From contig NZ_SACN01000001.1 in NCBI RefSeq assembly GCF_004005865.1, forward strand, positions 1,488,001 through 1,552,000: DNA of 64,000 nucleotides, in the 5' to 3' direction. Shown in pieces: positions 28,761 to 37,643 of the stretch. Position 1 is the first letter of the stretch; every line of letters begins with the position of its first letter. The notes below the pieces were generated by a model. That model worked only from the letters and a program-made list of their open reading frames with translations. It had not been told where the DNA came from and ran no database searches. The stretch is from Sphingomonas crocodyli. Lineage in GTDB: Bacteria > Pseudomonadota > Alphaproteobacteria > Sphingomonadales > Sphingomonadaceae. The position numbers and the translations under genes were made by a program.

Positions 28761-29960
28761 ATGACAGACGTTGTGAACAATGGCGCCCTCAAGGGCATCC
28801 GCGTGGTCGAAATGGGCCAGCTCATCGCCGGCCCCTTCTGCGGCCAGCTGCTCGGCGACATGGGCGCCGAGATCATCAAGATCGAGCCGCCCGAAATGGG
28901 CGATCCGATGCGCAACTGGGGCCACGGCGACGAGAAATTGTGGTGGGAGGTCGTCTCCCGCAACAAGAAGTCGGTCACGGCCAATCTGCGCGTGCCCGAG
29001 GGACAAGAAATCGTGCGCAAGCTCGTCGCCCATGCCGACATCCTGATCGAGAATTTCAAGCCCGGCACGCTGGAGAAATGGGGCCTCAGCCCCGAAACGC
29101 TCCACGCGATCAACCCCGGCCTGATCATCGTGCGCGTCTCGGGCTATGGCCAGTCCGGCCCCTATTCGAGCCGCGCGGGCTTCGGCGGGATCGGGGAGGC
29201 GATGGGCGGATGGCGCTACATCGTCGGCGACCCCGATCGCGCGCCCAGCCGCATGGGCGTCTCGATCGGCGACAGCCTGGCCGCCACCTATGGCTGCATG
29301 GGCGCGCTCGCCGCCCTCCACGCCCGCCAGACCACCGGCAAGGGCCAGGTCGTCGACAGCGCGCTCTACGAAGCCGTGCTGCAGGTGATGGAAAGCATCG
29401 TCCCCGAATATATGATTTCGGGCCACATCCGGAAGCGCACCGGATCGATCCTCGAGGGCGTCTCCCCCTCCAACGTCTATCCGTGCAGCGACGGCGAATA
29501 TCTGATCGGCGCCAATCAGGACGGCATCTTCGCCCGCCTCGCCAAGGCGATGGGCCAGCCCGAACTGGCGCAGAACCCGCGCTACGCCACCCACGTCGCC
29601 CGCGCGAACAACCTGCGTGAGCTCGACGAGATCATCGCCGAATGGACCCGCACGCTCACGGTCGACCAGCTCGAAGCGCTGATGATCGAACACAGCATCC
29701 CCGCCGGCAAGATCTACCGCGCCGCCGAGATGCTCGAAGACCCCCACTTCGCCGCCCGCGATGCGCTGGTCGAGGTCGACAGCCCGCGCTGGGGCAAGTT
29801 CAAGATGCAGAACGCCTTCCCGCGCCTGTCCGATACCCCCAGCTCGATCCGCACCACCGCGCCGACCGAAATCGGCCAGCACAATGCGGAAGTGTTCGGC
29901 GACCTGCTCGGCATGAACGACGACGAGATTGCGGGGCTGAAAGCGCAAGGCGCGATCTGA
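28761..29960 (+). CDS. Family III CoA-transferase (CaiB/BaiF)
   Basis: 399 residues: LKGIRVVEMGQLIAGPFCGQ at the N-terminus, LGDMGAEIIKIEPPE, the catalytic aspartate in SIGDSLAATYGCMG near 170, and the C-terminal EDPHFAARDALVEV. These enzymes move CoA from one acyl-CoA to a free carboxylate. Being co-transcribed with an acyl-CoA lyase suggests that it activates the hydroxy diacid that the lyase then cleaves. The ATG at 28761 was chosen; the longer frame overlaps hyuB. Confidence 0.9.
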   Translation: MTDVVNNGALKGIRVVEMGQLIAGPFCGQLLGDMGAEIIKIEPPEMGDPMRNWGHGDEKLWWEVVSRNKKSVTANLRVPEGQEIVRKLVAHADILIENFKPGTLEKWGLSPETLHAINPGLIIVRVSGYGQSGPYSSRAGFGGIGEAMGGWRYIVGDPDRAPSRMGVSIGDSLAATYGCMGALAALHARQTTGKGQVVDSALYEAVLQVMESIVPEYMISGHIRKRTGSILEGVSPSNVYPCSDGEYLIGANQDGIFARLAKAMGQPELAQNPRYATHVARANNLRELDEIIAEWTRTLTVDQLEALMIEHSIPAGKIYRAAEMLEDPHFAARDALVEVDSPRWGKFKMQNAFPRLSDTPSSIRTTAPTEIGQHNAEVFGDLLGMNDDEIAGLKAQGAI

Positions 29961-29974
29961 TAGAGGCTTCGGTC

Positions 29975-30358
29975 ATGACGACCGAAGCCGACCTTTCCAT
30001 CCGCCTCACCCGAGCCGCCTTCAACCGCGCGCTCGCCGAGGCGGACCTTGCCGCGATCGGGCCATTGCTTGCGCCCGACGCGGTCCTCGTCACCGGCACC
30101 GACAGCGCATTGCTGTCGGGCCGCAAGGCGCAACTCCTCGCCTGGAAGCGCGAATTCGCCGCGCCCGAACGCGTCATCTACACGCGCACCCCCGACCGAG
30201 TGGTCGCCTCATCCATCGAGCCGATCGCCTTCGAACATGGCACATGGCAAGGCGCGGTCGGCGACCGGATCATCGCCAGCGGCGACTACACCGCGAAGTG
30301 GCGACAGACGGGTGCCGCGTGGCTGATCGAGGCGGAGCTTTATTTGACGCTGGGGTAG
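29975..30358 (+). CDS. NTF2-like (SnoaL/DUF4440-type) protein
   Basis: 127 residues with the alpha/beta cone of the nuclear transport factor 2 superfamily: RAAFNRALAEADLAAIGPLLAPDAVLVTGTDS at the start (helices, then strand) and GDYTAKWRQTGAAWLIEAELYL at the end. Such proteins are small hydratases, isomerases or lipocalin-like binders; no catalytic set can be assigned. The ATG at 29975 lies 14 bases after the CoA-transferase stop, so it may be the last gene of operon B. Confidence 0.75.
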   Translation: MTTEADLSIRLTRAAFNRALAEADLAAIGPLLAPDAVLVTGTDSALLSGRKAQLLAWKREFAAPERVIYTRTPDRVVASSIEPIAFEHGTWQGAVGDRIIASGDYTAKWRQTGAAWLIEAELYLTLG

Positions 30359-30406
30359 TGCGCGATAAGGGCGCGTGACGAAGGCTGATTATTTCAAAAG
30401 CTGAAG

Positions 30407-30742
30407 TCAGCCGACATCACGCCTAGCCAGATAGTCGGCTTGATGTGCGGCGTCGGCATCAGTGACGATCTGATCCTCTATGCCGTCCGGCGGAACCCAT
30501 TCTTCATCAACGGACATGCGCCCATATATTCGACGCGCTTCAAAACTCGATGAAGCGTAGATGCTCAATGTTCGCTTCAGCGCCGGAAAGCAGTCTGCGA
30601 TACGTTTATCAGAGGCTTCGCTTACAAGGGTAAATTCCTCGAAGCCCTCTTCGTCAGTCCAGACTTCCCAGAGCAAATACGGCATTCGACAATCGTACTT
30701 CGGCTCGCATTGTTGGGCAAATGTCCCAATTCCGAAGCTCAA
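30407..30742 (-). CDS. Hypothetical protein
   Basis: 111 residues from a TTG start overlapping the SDR stop, or 92 from the ATG at 30685 (MPYLLWEVWTDEEGFEEF). No family was recognised. It is acidic, without signal peptide or membrane helix. The base composition is less GC-rich and codon choice is more even than in the neighbours, which suggests recent acquisition. It lies directly after the SDR gene on the same strand and is convergent with the NTF2-like gene. Confidence 0.5.
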   Translation of the reverse strand: MSFGIGTFAQQCEPKYDCRMPYLLWEVWTDEEGFEEFTLVSEASDKRIADCFPALKRTLSIYASSSFEARRIYGRMSVDEEWVPPDGIEDQIVTDADAAHQADYLARRDVG

Positions 30743-31602
30743 CTCTGCTTCAACCGCGCACGCGTCCCGGCATCGGTAATGAACACCGAAACATTGTCCG
30801 CATCGTCATAGGGCGCCCGCGCCATCGCGCCGCCGTCGACGCCCAATATCTGCCCCGAAACGTAGCGCGAGAGATCGGACAGGAAGAACAGGATCACGTC
30901 CGACACATCGTCGGGCAGCCCGCGCCGGCCCAGCGGGATCACCGCGCGTTCGGCCGCCTTCTCCGCCTCCGCTTGCTCGGCCGAATTGGTGTTCAGGCTG
31001 TCGCGGCCGATCTTGGCGGTCTTGATCGTGCCGGGGGAGACCGCGTTGACGCGGATGCCGATCCGCCCCCATTCGACCGCCATCGTCCGCGTCAGGTTCA
31101 TCAATGCCGCCTTCGACGCGCCATAGCCGGCGGCATAGGCCATCGAAACCTGCCCCACCATCGACGCGGTGTTGACGATGCTGCCGCCTTCGCCATGCGC
31201 CTGCATCATCCGCGCCACCGCGCGCGAGGCGGCGAGGCCGGGGAGGAGGTTGAGCCGGATCAGCCGTTCGAAATTCGCCTGTCCGTCGAGGTCGAGCAAA
31301 GGCGCGACCAGCTTGCGATCGGGAATGCCGCCGACGATGTTGGCTAGCCCGCGCACCAGCCCGAAGTCGCGCTGCGCCTCCTCCAGCACTGTCGCCAGCC
31401 CCGCCTCGTCCTCCAGGTCGATCTGCACGACGCGGTGCCCGTCGCCCAGCGCGGCGCGCGCCGTCTCGCAACCGATCTCGGTCTTGTCGAGGCCCAGCAC
31501 GGTGCCGCCCGCCTCGGCGATACGCGTGCAGGTGTCTGTCCCGATCCCGCCGCCGCCGGCCCCCGCCACGACGTACAGCCCCTTCGCCAGTTCGAGCATC
31601 AT
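30739..31602 (-). CDS. Short-chain dehydrogenase/reductase
   Basis: 287 residues. Cofactor loop AGAGGGGIGTDTCTRIAEAGG with Asp in VLGLDKT (favouring NAD), SIVNTASMVGQ with the catalytic serine, YGASKAALMNLTRTMAVEWG with Tyr and Lys, and IRVNAVSPGTIKT. A classical oxidoreductase of a secondary alcohol or ketone; substrate unknown. It is transcribed away from the SDR pair starting at 31777. A C-terminal extension of about 25 residues follows the usual end GVDGGA. Confidence 0.85.
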   Translation of the reverse strand: MMLELAKGLYVVAGAGGGGIGTDTCTRIAEAGGTVLGLDKTEIGCETARAALGDGHRVVQIDLEDEAGLATVLEEAQRDFGLVRGLANIVGGIPDRKLVAPLLDLDGQANFERLIRLNLLPGLAASRAVARMMQAHGEGGSIVNTASMVGQVSMAYAAGYGASKAALMNLTRTMAVEWGRIGIRVNAVSPGTIKTAKIGRDSLNTNSAEQAEAEKAAERAVIPLGRRGLPDDVSDVILFFLSDLSRYVSGQILGVDGGAMARAPYDDADNVSVFITDAGTRARLKQS

Positions 31603-31776
31603 CCTCTCCCGTCTGTTTTGCCGACAGCGTAGCGGGCCGGCGCGCTACTCGAAATTGTAAATCTTCTCGATATCTGGAAAAACTATTCCAATCGTCTTGA
31701 CGGCTATGACCGGCAATGGTTCGGTCCCCGGCGAAGCCCGACGTGGATATGGGCAGCAGGGAGCGGCGAAAGACGC

Positions 31777-32415
31777 ATGGAAGATGCGAAGCATATCGCC
31801 CTGTTCGGCGCCGGCCCCGTGGCGTCCGAACTGGCGGAAGGGTTGGAGGCCGGCGGCGCGCGCGTGACCGTCATCGATCCTTCGGCGGCTTATGATCTGG
31901 CGGCGCTGGGGCCTGTCGACGCGCTGATATGGGCGTGGATCGATCCGCGCGCGGGCAAGCCCGCCAGGATCCACAAGATGTCGGCCGATCATTGGGCCGC
32001 GATTGCGGAGGAGCCGCTGCACCACATCCTCGCTTTCTTCAAGGCGGGCTATCATGCGCTGCGCGAACGGGGCGGGGCGGTGATCCTGATCGAACCGTCG
32101 CTGGCGATGACGGGCGCTGCGGGCCTCGTCGCCTGGGCGACCGTCGCCGAAGGGCAACGATCGATCGCCAAGGCGGTCGCGCGCAAATGGGGGCCGCTGG
32201 GCATCACCGTGAACAGCCTCGCCGTGCCCGGCGCGCTGCTGGCGGGGGCGGGGGACGCCGATCTCGAACGGCCCGGCCTGCCCGCGATGAGCCTCGCCGC
32301 GCCCGATCTGCGGCACAGCATCGCGCCCCTCATCGCCTCGCTGCTGACGCCGGCATGGCGCAGCGTGACGGGCACGACGATCAGCGCCGACGGCGGAAGG
32401 TGGATGACGCCATGA
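31777..32415 (+). CDS. Degenerate SDR-like protein without catalytic residues
   Basis: 212 residues. The fold pattern is SDR: a FGAGPVASELAEGL start, GITVNSLAVPGALL, and the end GTTISADGGRW. The active site is missing: where YxxSK is expected the sequence reads VAEGQRSIAKAV. It overlaps the next, intact SDR gene (ATGA). This matches the layout of the fused protein at 9440-10816, whose N-terminal half is likewise inactive-looking. A structural partner role in a heteromer is possible. Confidence 0.72.
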   Translation: MEDAKHIALFGAGPVASELAEGLEAGGARVTVIDPSAAYDLAALGPVDALIWAWIDPRAGKPARIHKMSADHWAAIAEEPLHHILAFFKAGYHALRERGGAVILIEPSLAMTGAAGLVAWATVAEGQRSIAKAVARKWGPLGITVNSLAVPGALLAGAGDADLERPGLPAMSLAAPDLRHSIAPLIASLLTPAWRSVTGTTISADGGRWMTP

Positions 32416-33212
32416 GCGCGAAGAAGAAGGCGGCGCAGGCTGCGAACATGAAGCATTATCTGGATGGCCGCGTGGTCCTCGTCACCGGCGGCGGATCGGG
32501 GCTGGGGCGGGGCATCTGCTTCGCCTGCGCCGATGCGGGCGCGCGCATCGTCATCCTGTCGCCGGGCGACAATGGCGGCGTCACCGAGGCGGCGATCCGC
32601 GAGAAGGGCGGCCACGCCATCTGGGTGAAGGGCGACGTCAGCCGGATCGAGGACGTCACCGAAGCGGTCGAGCGCAGCATCGCGGTGTTCGGCAAGCTCG
32701 ACGCCGTCGTCCACAACGCGATCAGCCGGGGCGGCGGCACGCTGGCCGAGGTGCAGGATATCGATGAGGATCTGTGGCGCGGTGGCGTCGCGGTGTCGCT
32801 GCGCGGCGCCTACAATCTCGCGGTCGCCGCCAGGCCGCATCTCAAGCGCGGGCGGGGGCGCTTCGTCCTGTTCACCTCGCCCGCGGGGATGGAGGGTTCG
32901 GTGCGTATGCCTGCCTATGCCGCAGTGAAGGGCGCGCTGCGCGGCTTCGCCAAGAGCCTTGCGGTCGAATGGGGGCCGGATGGCATATCGGTGAGCGTCG
33001 TCTCCCCGCTCGCGCTCAGCGAGGGGCTGGAAAAGGCGTTCGCGATCGATCCGGGGCTCAAGGCGCGAATGGACAAGGTGGTCCCGCTCGGCCGCGTCGG
33101 CGATCCGACCACCGACGTCGCGCCGGTCGTCGCCTTCCTCGTCGGCGACGGCGCCCGCTATATCAACGGCCAGACGATCATCGTCGACGGCGGCCGCTAC
33201 ACGACATTGTGA
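32412..33212 (+). CDS. Short-chain dehydrogenase/reductase
   Basis: 266 residues. TGGGSGLGRGI cofactor motif near 25-35, HNAIS in place of NNAG, serine in FTSPAGMEG, and YAAVKGALRGFAKSLAVEWG with Tyr and Lys. It ends GQTIIVDGGRYTTL. Its ATG overlaps the stop of the degenerate SDR gene, and a flavin oxidoreductase gene follows 11 bases later. Substrate unknown. Confidence 0.85.
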   Translation: MSAKKKAAQAANMKHYLDGRVVLVTGGGSGLGRGICFACADAGARIVILSPGDNGGVTEAAIREKGGHAIWVKGDVSRIEDVTEAVERSIAVFGKLDAVVHNAISRGGGTLAEVQDIDEDLWRGGVAVSLRGAYNLAVAARPHLKRGRGRFVLFTSPAGMEGSVRMPAYAAVKGALRGFAKSLAVEWGPDGISVSVVSPLALSEGLEKAFAIDPGLKARMDKVVPLGRVGDPTTDVAPVVAFLVGDGARYINGQTIIVDGGRYTTL

Positions 33213-33223
33213 AGGACTCACCC

Positions 33224-34174
33224 GTGGACAACGCCCCCTTCGCGCCCGGATCGGTATCGATCCGCATCTACCTGCACGACGGCCTGCCCGCCCCCGAGAT
33301 CGTCCGTTACGAACTGGCGCAGGCGAAGCGCGCGGTCGAGGTCGGCTTCGACGGGGTGATGATGGGCGAACATCATGGCGGCTTCCCCGGCTATATCCCG
33401 AACACGATCCAGACGGCGGGCTGGATGCTCAATGCCATGCCGCACGGTTGGGTCGCGCCCGCGCCGGTCCTGCTGCCGCTCAAGCCGTGGGCGCTGATCG
33501 CCGAGGAGATTGCGTGGCTCAGCGCCGCTTTCCCCGGCCGGGTCGGCTTCGGCGCGGGGACCGGATCGTGGCAGGCGGATTTCGACATCATGGAGCTGTC
33601 GAAGGACGATTATATCGAAACCTACCACCGCTCGCTCGGCCTGATCGCGAAGGCGCTGCGCGGCGAGGCGGAGGGCGAGTTCGCCAAGGACTGGGCGATC
33701 ATGCACTGCCGTCAGGCGCCGGTCCCCCTCGTCACCGCCAGCGCCACCCCACGCGGCGTGCGGGCGGCGGCGGCGAACGGCGCGGGCATCCTGTTCGAAT
33801 CGATGACCGCGCCGGAGCGTCTGCGCGAACTCGCCGGCAAATATCGTGACGCGGGCGGCACCGGTCCGATCATCCTGATCCGCCGCGTGTGGATGGGGGA
33901 GGGGACGTTCGGGCGTCAGGACAAGCAGATGGGCGTCTATCGCGGCTATGGCAGCGATACGACCTCGCAATATTGGCAGGGCAATCAGCTGATCAACGGC
34001 GACGCCGACGAAGTCGCCGAACGCCTCGCCGAAGCCGCGCGCGAAGTCGGCGCCGACGCGATCAACCTGCGCGTTCAGGTGCCCGGCGTGCAGCCCGACG
34101 AGATGATGGACCAGATCGAACGCCTCGGCCCGATGGTGGCCAAGCTGAAGGGGATGTGGCCGTGGAAAACTTAA
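33224..34174 (+). CDS. LLM-class (luciferase-like) flavin-dependent oxidoreductase
   Basis: 316 residues, a bacterial-luciferase TIM barrel. Visible marks are AVEVGFDGVMMGEHHGGFPGY near 33-53, LPLKPWALIAEEIAWLSAAFPGRVGFGAGTGS with the usual GxG, and a C-terminal barrel-closing region. It may use FMN or F420; monooxygenation or reduction of a small ring compound is typical. GTG at 33224 is taken as start because AAGGA lies about eight bases ahead; GTG at 33209 is possible. It is the third gene of the SDR operon. Confidence 0.8.
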   Translation: MDNAPFAPGSVSIRIYLHDGLPAPEIVRYELAQAKRAVEVGFDGVMMGEHHGGFPGYIPNTIQTAGWMLNAMPHGWVAPAPVLLPLKPWALIAEEIAWLSAAFPGRVGFGAGTGSWQADFDIMELSKDDYIETYHRSLGLIAKALRGEAEGEFAKDWAIMHCRQAPVPLVTASATPRGVRAAAANGAGILFESMTAPERLRELAGKYRDAGGTGPIILIRRVWMGEGTFGRQDKQMGVYRGYGSDTTSQYWQGNQLINGDADEVAERLAEAAREVGADAINLRVQVPGVQPDEMMDQIERLGPMVAKLKGMWPWKT

Positions 34175-34325
34175 CTCCCCTCCCTGCCCAGGGAGGGGAA
34201 GGGGGTGGGTGCGCGCGTCTGCGCGCTCAAAAGACTCTCCACCGCTCGCAAACAGAAAAGGCCGGAGGTTCGACCCCCGGCCTTTTCTAACCCACCCCCA
34301 ACCCCTCCCTGGGCAGGGAGGGGAG
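34175..34325. repeat. Intergenic inverted repeat, family E
   Basis: The arm at 34175-34210 (CTCCCCTCCCTGCCC, then GGGGGTGGGT) is complementary to 34290-34325. The loop itself contains a terminator hairpin at 34254-34288. Located between convergent genes. Confidence 0.8.
34254..34288. terminator. Bidirectional terminator hairpin
   Basis: AGAAAAGGCCGG pairs with CCGGCCTTTTCT; runs of A before and T after make it suitable for both the flavin oxidoreductase and the opposing cupin operon. Confidence 0.8.
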
Positions 34326-34333
34326 AAGTCTCG

Positions 34334-34846
34334 TTAGCTCCCGTCCTTCGTCACCGCATTGCGCGGATCCTTCATGAACGCCGGCATCTCGATATCCATA
34401 TCGGGTAGTTGCACCACCCCGCGTTCCTGCCGCAGCTTTTCGAAGCCCGCAGGGTCCGCCGGGAAGCTGCCCGGATCGCCCATCATGATCATATAGGTCG
34501 TGCACCCGTCCGGCCCCGCGATGAACGGCCCGAACGTGTCGCCATGATCGAGCGCCAGGTGCGTGCCGGGCAGGCATTCGCGATCCCCGCACATCATCGA
34601 ACCCGCCATCACGAACACGATATGATCGCTGTTATGGCCGTGCGCGCGGATCATCATCCCGGGATCCCATTCGACATAGGCCGACAGATAGCGTGGGTTG
34701 AACTCCATCCACTTCTCGCGCGCCTCGACGGTGCGGTCGCCGATCTTCTGGCGGCGCACGATCTGCCAGCGATGATCGTCGAGCGTGGTGATCCGCACCT
34801 TCTTATTGATATCCGGCAGCGGATATCGGTCTTCCTGGTCTGCCAT
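34334..34846 (-). CDS. Single-domain cupin protein
   Basis: 170 residues. The cupin core has RAHGHNSDHIVFVMAGSM with two histidines, then LALDHGDTFGPFIAG with a further one. It is not of the two-domain family found earlier in the window. GGGAGAGG precedes the ATG. Third gene of the operon amidohydrolase-dioxygenase-cupin, so a small role in the same catabolic step is likely. No reaction can be named. Confidence 0.75.
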   Translation of the reverse strand: MADQEDRYPLPDINKKVRITTLDDHRWQIVRRQKIGDRTVEAREKWMEFNPRYLSAYVEWDPGMMIRAHGHNSDHIVFVMAGSMMCGDRECLPGTHLALDHGDTFGPFIAGPDGCTTYMIMMGDPGSFPADPAGFEKLRQERGVVQLPDMDIEMPAFMKDPRNAVTKDGS

Positions 34847-34866
34847 CTCAAGCCTCTCCCAAAGCT

Positions 34867-35715
34867 TCAGTTGATGTCGCGCGGTCCCTTGGGCTTGTGG
34901 CCGCTCAGCGCGACCCGCTTCATGATGCGGCGGGTGTCGTAATCGGCGATCGCGCAATGGAGCGCGGTGCGATTGTCCCAGAAGGCGACGTCGTTCAGGT
35001 TCCACTGGAACCGCACCTGAAACTCCGGCCGCTTCGAATGTTCGAACAGGAAGTTGAGCAGCATCTCGCTCTCGTCCGCGCTCACCCCCTCGATCGACGT
35101 GGTCCAGTTGGCGTTGACGTTCAGCGCCTTGCGTCCCGTCACCGGATGCACCTCGACCAGGGGGTGCACCGCGCTCGGCCAGCTATGGATCTTGTCGCCC
35201 AGCGTGTCGCGAACCACCTGGCTGCGCGAGGCGAGCCGCTGGATCGAATGCGTGGCGTAGAGCCCGTCGATGAAGCCCCGCATCGGCTCCGACAGCGCCT
35301 CATAGGCCGCAACCGAACTCGCCCAGCAGGTGTCACCGCCGATATCGGGCTTCTTCATGCACTGCAGGATCGATCCCAGCGGCGGCGTCTCCAGGAAGGT
35401 GCGGTCGCGGTGGAACAGTTCGGCGCCCTGGCCCTTGCCCGTCATTTGATCGAGGATCAGGATTTCGGGATTGGCGGTGGGCTTCGGCTGCACCTCCGAC
35501 TTGTCGAGCACGCCGAAGCGGCGGCCGGCGCGGATATGCTCCTCCTCGCTCAGCGGCTTCTGGTTGCGGAAGAAGACGACGTAATTGTCGTGCAGCGCGT
35601 CCATAACGGTGGTCACGGCCTCGTCCGAAAAGTCGGTCGACAGGTCGATCCCGCTGATCTCGGCGCCGATCGCGCCGGTGAGCTTGCGAACCTCGATCGC
35701 GTTGTCCGGTTTCAT
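34867..35715 (-). CDS. TauD/TfdA-family Fe(II)/2-oxoglutarate-dependent dioxygenase
   Basis: 282 residues. N-terminal LTGAIGAEISGIDLS, iron motif FHRDRTF (His-x-Asp), and the distal histidine and 2-oxoglutarate arginine in ALHCAIADYDTRRIMKRVAL. These enzymes hydroxylate next to sulfonate, ether, amine or carboxylate groups. Its ATG overlaps the amidohydrolase stop. The pair could take an N-acyl compound apart by hydrolysis and then oxidation, but the substrate is open. Confidence 0.9.
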   Translation of the reverse strand: MKPDNAIEVRKLTGAIGAEISGIDLSTDFSDEAVTTVMDALHDNYVVFFRNQKPLSEEEHIRAGRRFGVLDKSEVQPKPTANPEILILDQMTGKGQGAELFHRDRTFLETPPLGSILQCMKKPDIGGDTCWASSVAAYEALSEPMRGFIDGLYATHSIQRLASRSQVVRDTLGDKIHSWPSAVHPLVEVHPVTGRKALNVNANWTTSIEGVSADESEMLLNFLFEHSKRPEFQVRFQWNLNDVAFWDNRTALHCAIADYDTRRIMKRVALSGHKPKGPRDIN

Positions 35716-37505
35716 TGGGCCGCTCCTTCCAGAACCGGGGCGACAACATCGCCCTCCGATCCGGGCGACACGATATGGCCCGGCAGCTTGCCGGTCAGTT
35801 CGCCATTGAGCACGATCGGGACGCCGTTGACGATCGTCGCGGCCACGCCCTTGCCCAGCGCCTGCCAGCGGCCGATCCCGCCCGGCAGCGTGTGCGCGAA
35901 CTCCTTGCGCCACGGCGCGATCGTCGCCGGATCGAACACCATGATGTCCGCCCACCCGCCGACCTTCAGCGTGCCGCGATCGCTGAAGCCCAGCAGCGCG
36001 GCCGGCACCTGCGTGATCTGCCGAATGCCTTCCTCGAGCGACCATGCCCCGCGATCGAGCACCCAGCTGCGCAGGAAGTAGGAGGACCAGTCCGCCCCGT
36101 CATCCTTGTGCAGGTGCGCGCCGCCGTCCGAGGTGCCGACGATCATGTTCGGGTGCTTCTGCGCAATCCCCACCGCCTCGCTCCATTCGGGCGTTTCGGT
36201 GCGCCAGCGGAAGTTGGTCCGGAAATCCTCGTCGAGCGCGAGATCGAGCAGCGCATCCATCGGCGCCACGCCCAGCTTTTCGCCCAGCTGCTTGACGGTC
36301 ATCCCCTCGGCCCAGCGATTGCGCTCCTCGGCGACCTGCACGACGAAGACGGTCGCAAGGCTGGGCGGCGGCAGGGTCGTGCCCTTGGCCGGATCGCGGT
36401 TGTAGTTCTCGATCGACGTGCGCAGCTTGTCGCGCCACGCCGGATCCTTCGCCGCTGCGCGCCTTTCCTCGATCGGAAGATTGAGGAAGTCGTGAAAGTC
36501 GAAAACCGCGCGATAATGGACGTTGTTCGGCCCGATCTCGACCGTGCGATCGAACGGCCGCGTGATCAGCAGCGAATAGACCGGGGATCCTTGCGCCGTC
36601 GCATCGGCCAGGAAGTCGACGCACGCATCCCAGGTCGCCGTCGGCGCATCGACCTTGCTGCGCCCGCCCAGCCCCTGGATGATCACCGGAATACCCCCGG
36701 CCAGCCCCAGTTCGATCAGCAGGTTCTGGTCCTGCTCATTGAGCCCGCCGATCGCACTTTGCGGCAGATAGCAGATCGATCCCGGCCGGGTGCGGCCCGC
36801 CGTCTCGACCAGCGCGATCAGCTCCTCCTTGGTCGCCGCGCGCGACGGCACCGGCCGCCCCTTGATGTCCAGATGCGTGGGGGCCGACGATGACGACAGC
36901 CCCGCCGCGCCCGCGCTGATCGCCTCGGCCACGATCGCCTGCATCGCGACGATCTGCTCAGGGGTCGCTTCCTTGTCGTAGCAATCGTCGCCCATCACCC
37001 AGCGGCGGACGTTCGAATGGCCGACATAGCAGGCGAAATTGACGCCCAGCTTGCCGTTCAGCGACCCCAGAAACTCCGGAAAGCTTTCGAAATTGTCCCA
37101 CGGCACGCCGCTCAGCGCGACCGGGTTCATATCCTCGACGCTGGCGAAGATGTCGGTCAGGAACTCGATATCGTCATGCTTCACCGGCGCGACCGAAAAG
37201 CCGCAATTGCCCGCGACCACGGTGGTCACGCCGTGGAAGCACGACATGGTCGCGTGCGGATCGAAGGTGATCTGCGGGTCGTAATGCGTGTGCGGATCGA
37301 CGATACCGGGGGCGACGATCATGCCCGTCGCGTCGATCTCCTCATCGGCGCGGCATCCGTCGAGCTTCGCGATCGCCACCACCTTGCCGCCGCGTATGCC
37401 GAGGTCCACCCGCCGCCGCGGCAGGCCGGTGCCGTCGACGACCATGCCGCCGCGAATGATCAGGTCGAAATGCTGGTCGGTCCAGCTGTCGATATGGACG
37501 GTCAT
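35712..37505 (-). CDS. D-aminoacylase/N-acyl-D-amino-acid deacylase-type amidohydrolase
   Basis: 597 residues, amidohydrolase superfamily. N-terminal DLIIRGGMVVDGTGLPRRR, metal site VDPHTHYDPQ (His-x-His), VAGNCGFSVAP with the cysteine typical of D-aminoacylases, and GTSDGGAHLHKDDGA with the catalytic Asp. It is longer than D-aminoacylase (about 480). It likely hydrolyses an amide or cyclic amide in the cytosol. The ATG at 37505 with GGAGGG upstream was chosen; an upstream longer frame is not coding. First gene of an operon divergent from LysR. Confidence 0.88.
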   Translation of the reverse strand: MTVHIDSWTDQHFDLIIRGGMVVDGTGLPRRRVDLGIRGGKVVAIAKLDGCRADEEIDATGMIVAPGIVDPHTHYDPQITFDPHATMSCFHGVTTVVAGNCGFSVAPVKHDDIEFLTDIFASVEDMNPVALSGVPWDNFESFPEFLGSLNGKLGVNFACYVGHSNVRRWVMGDDCYDKEATPEQIVAMQAIVAEAISAGAAGLSSSSAPTHLDIKGRPVPSRAATKEELIALVETAGRTRPGSICYLPQSAIGGLNEQDQNLLIELGLAGGIPVIIQGLGGRSKVDAPTATWDACVDFLADATAQGSPVYSLLITRPFDRTVEIGPNNVHYRAVFDFHDFLNLPIEERRAAAKDPAWRDKLRTSIENYNRDPAKGTTLPPPSLATVFVVQVAEERNRWAEGMTVKQLGEKLGVAPMDALLDLALDEDFRTNFRWRTETPEWSEAVGIAQKHPNMIVGTSDGGAHLHKDDGADWSSYFLRSWVLDRGAWSLEEGIRQITQVPAALLGFSDRGTLKVGGWADIMVFDPATIAPWRKEFAHTLPGGIGRWQALGKGVAATIVNGVPIVLNGELTGKLPGHIVSPGSEGDVVAPVLEGAAQ

Positions 37506-37643
37506 GGCTGCCCTCCTACTCCGTCGTCTTATCTCGTCCGGTCTGCCGGAAGTGGCGCCTGTTTCTCTGGCGTGGCCGATCCTGTCCAATACAGATTGGC
37601 GGCGGCTCCATCGCAAAATAAGATGGGGCCTTGGGAGGCTGTT
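37506..37643. promoter_or_regulatory. Divergent promoter region, amidohydrolase operon / LysR operon
   Basis: 138 bases. CTTAT near 37527 and ATAAG near 37618 are complementary, but too far apart to call a site. The LysR product is expected to bind here by analogy with divergent LysR arrangements. Confidence 0.4.

Noticed and set aside
31700..31735. A possible further copy of the cluster palindrome (TTCGGTCCCCGGCGAA) before the SDR pair
   Set aside because: Only the inner GGCGAA matches; the other half and spacing do not fit.
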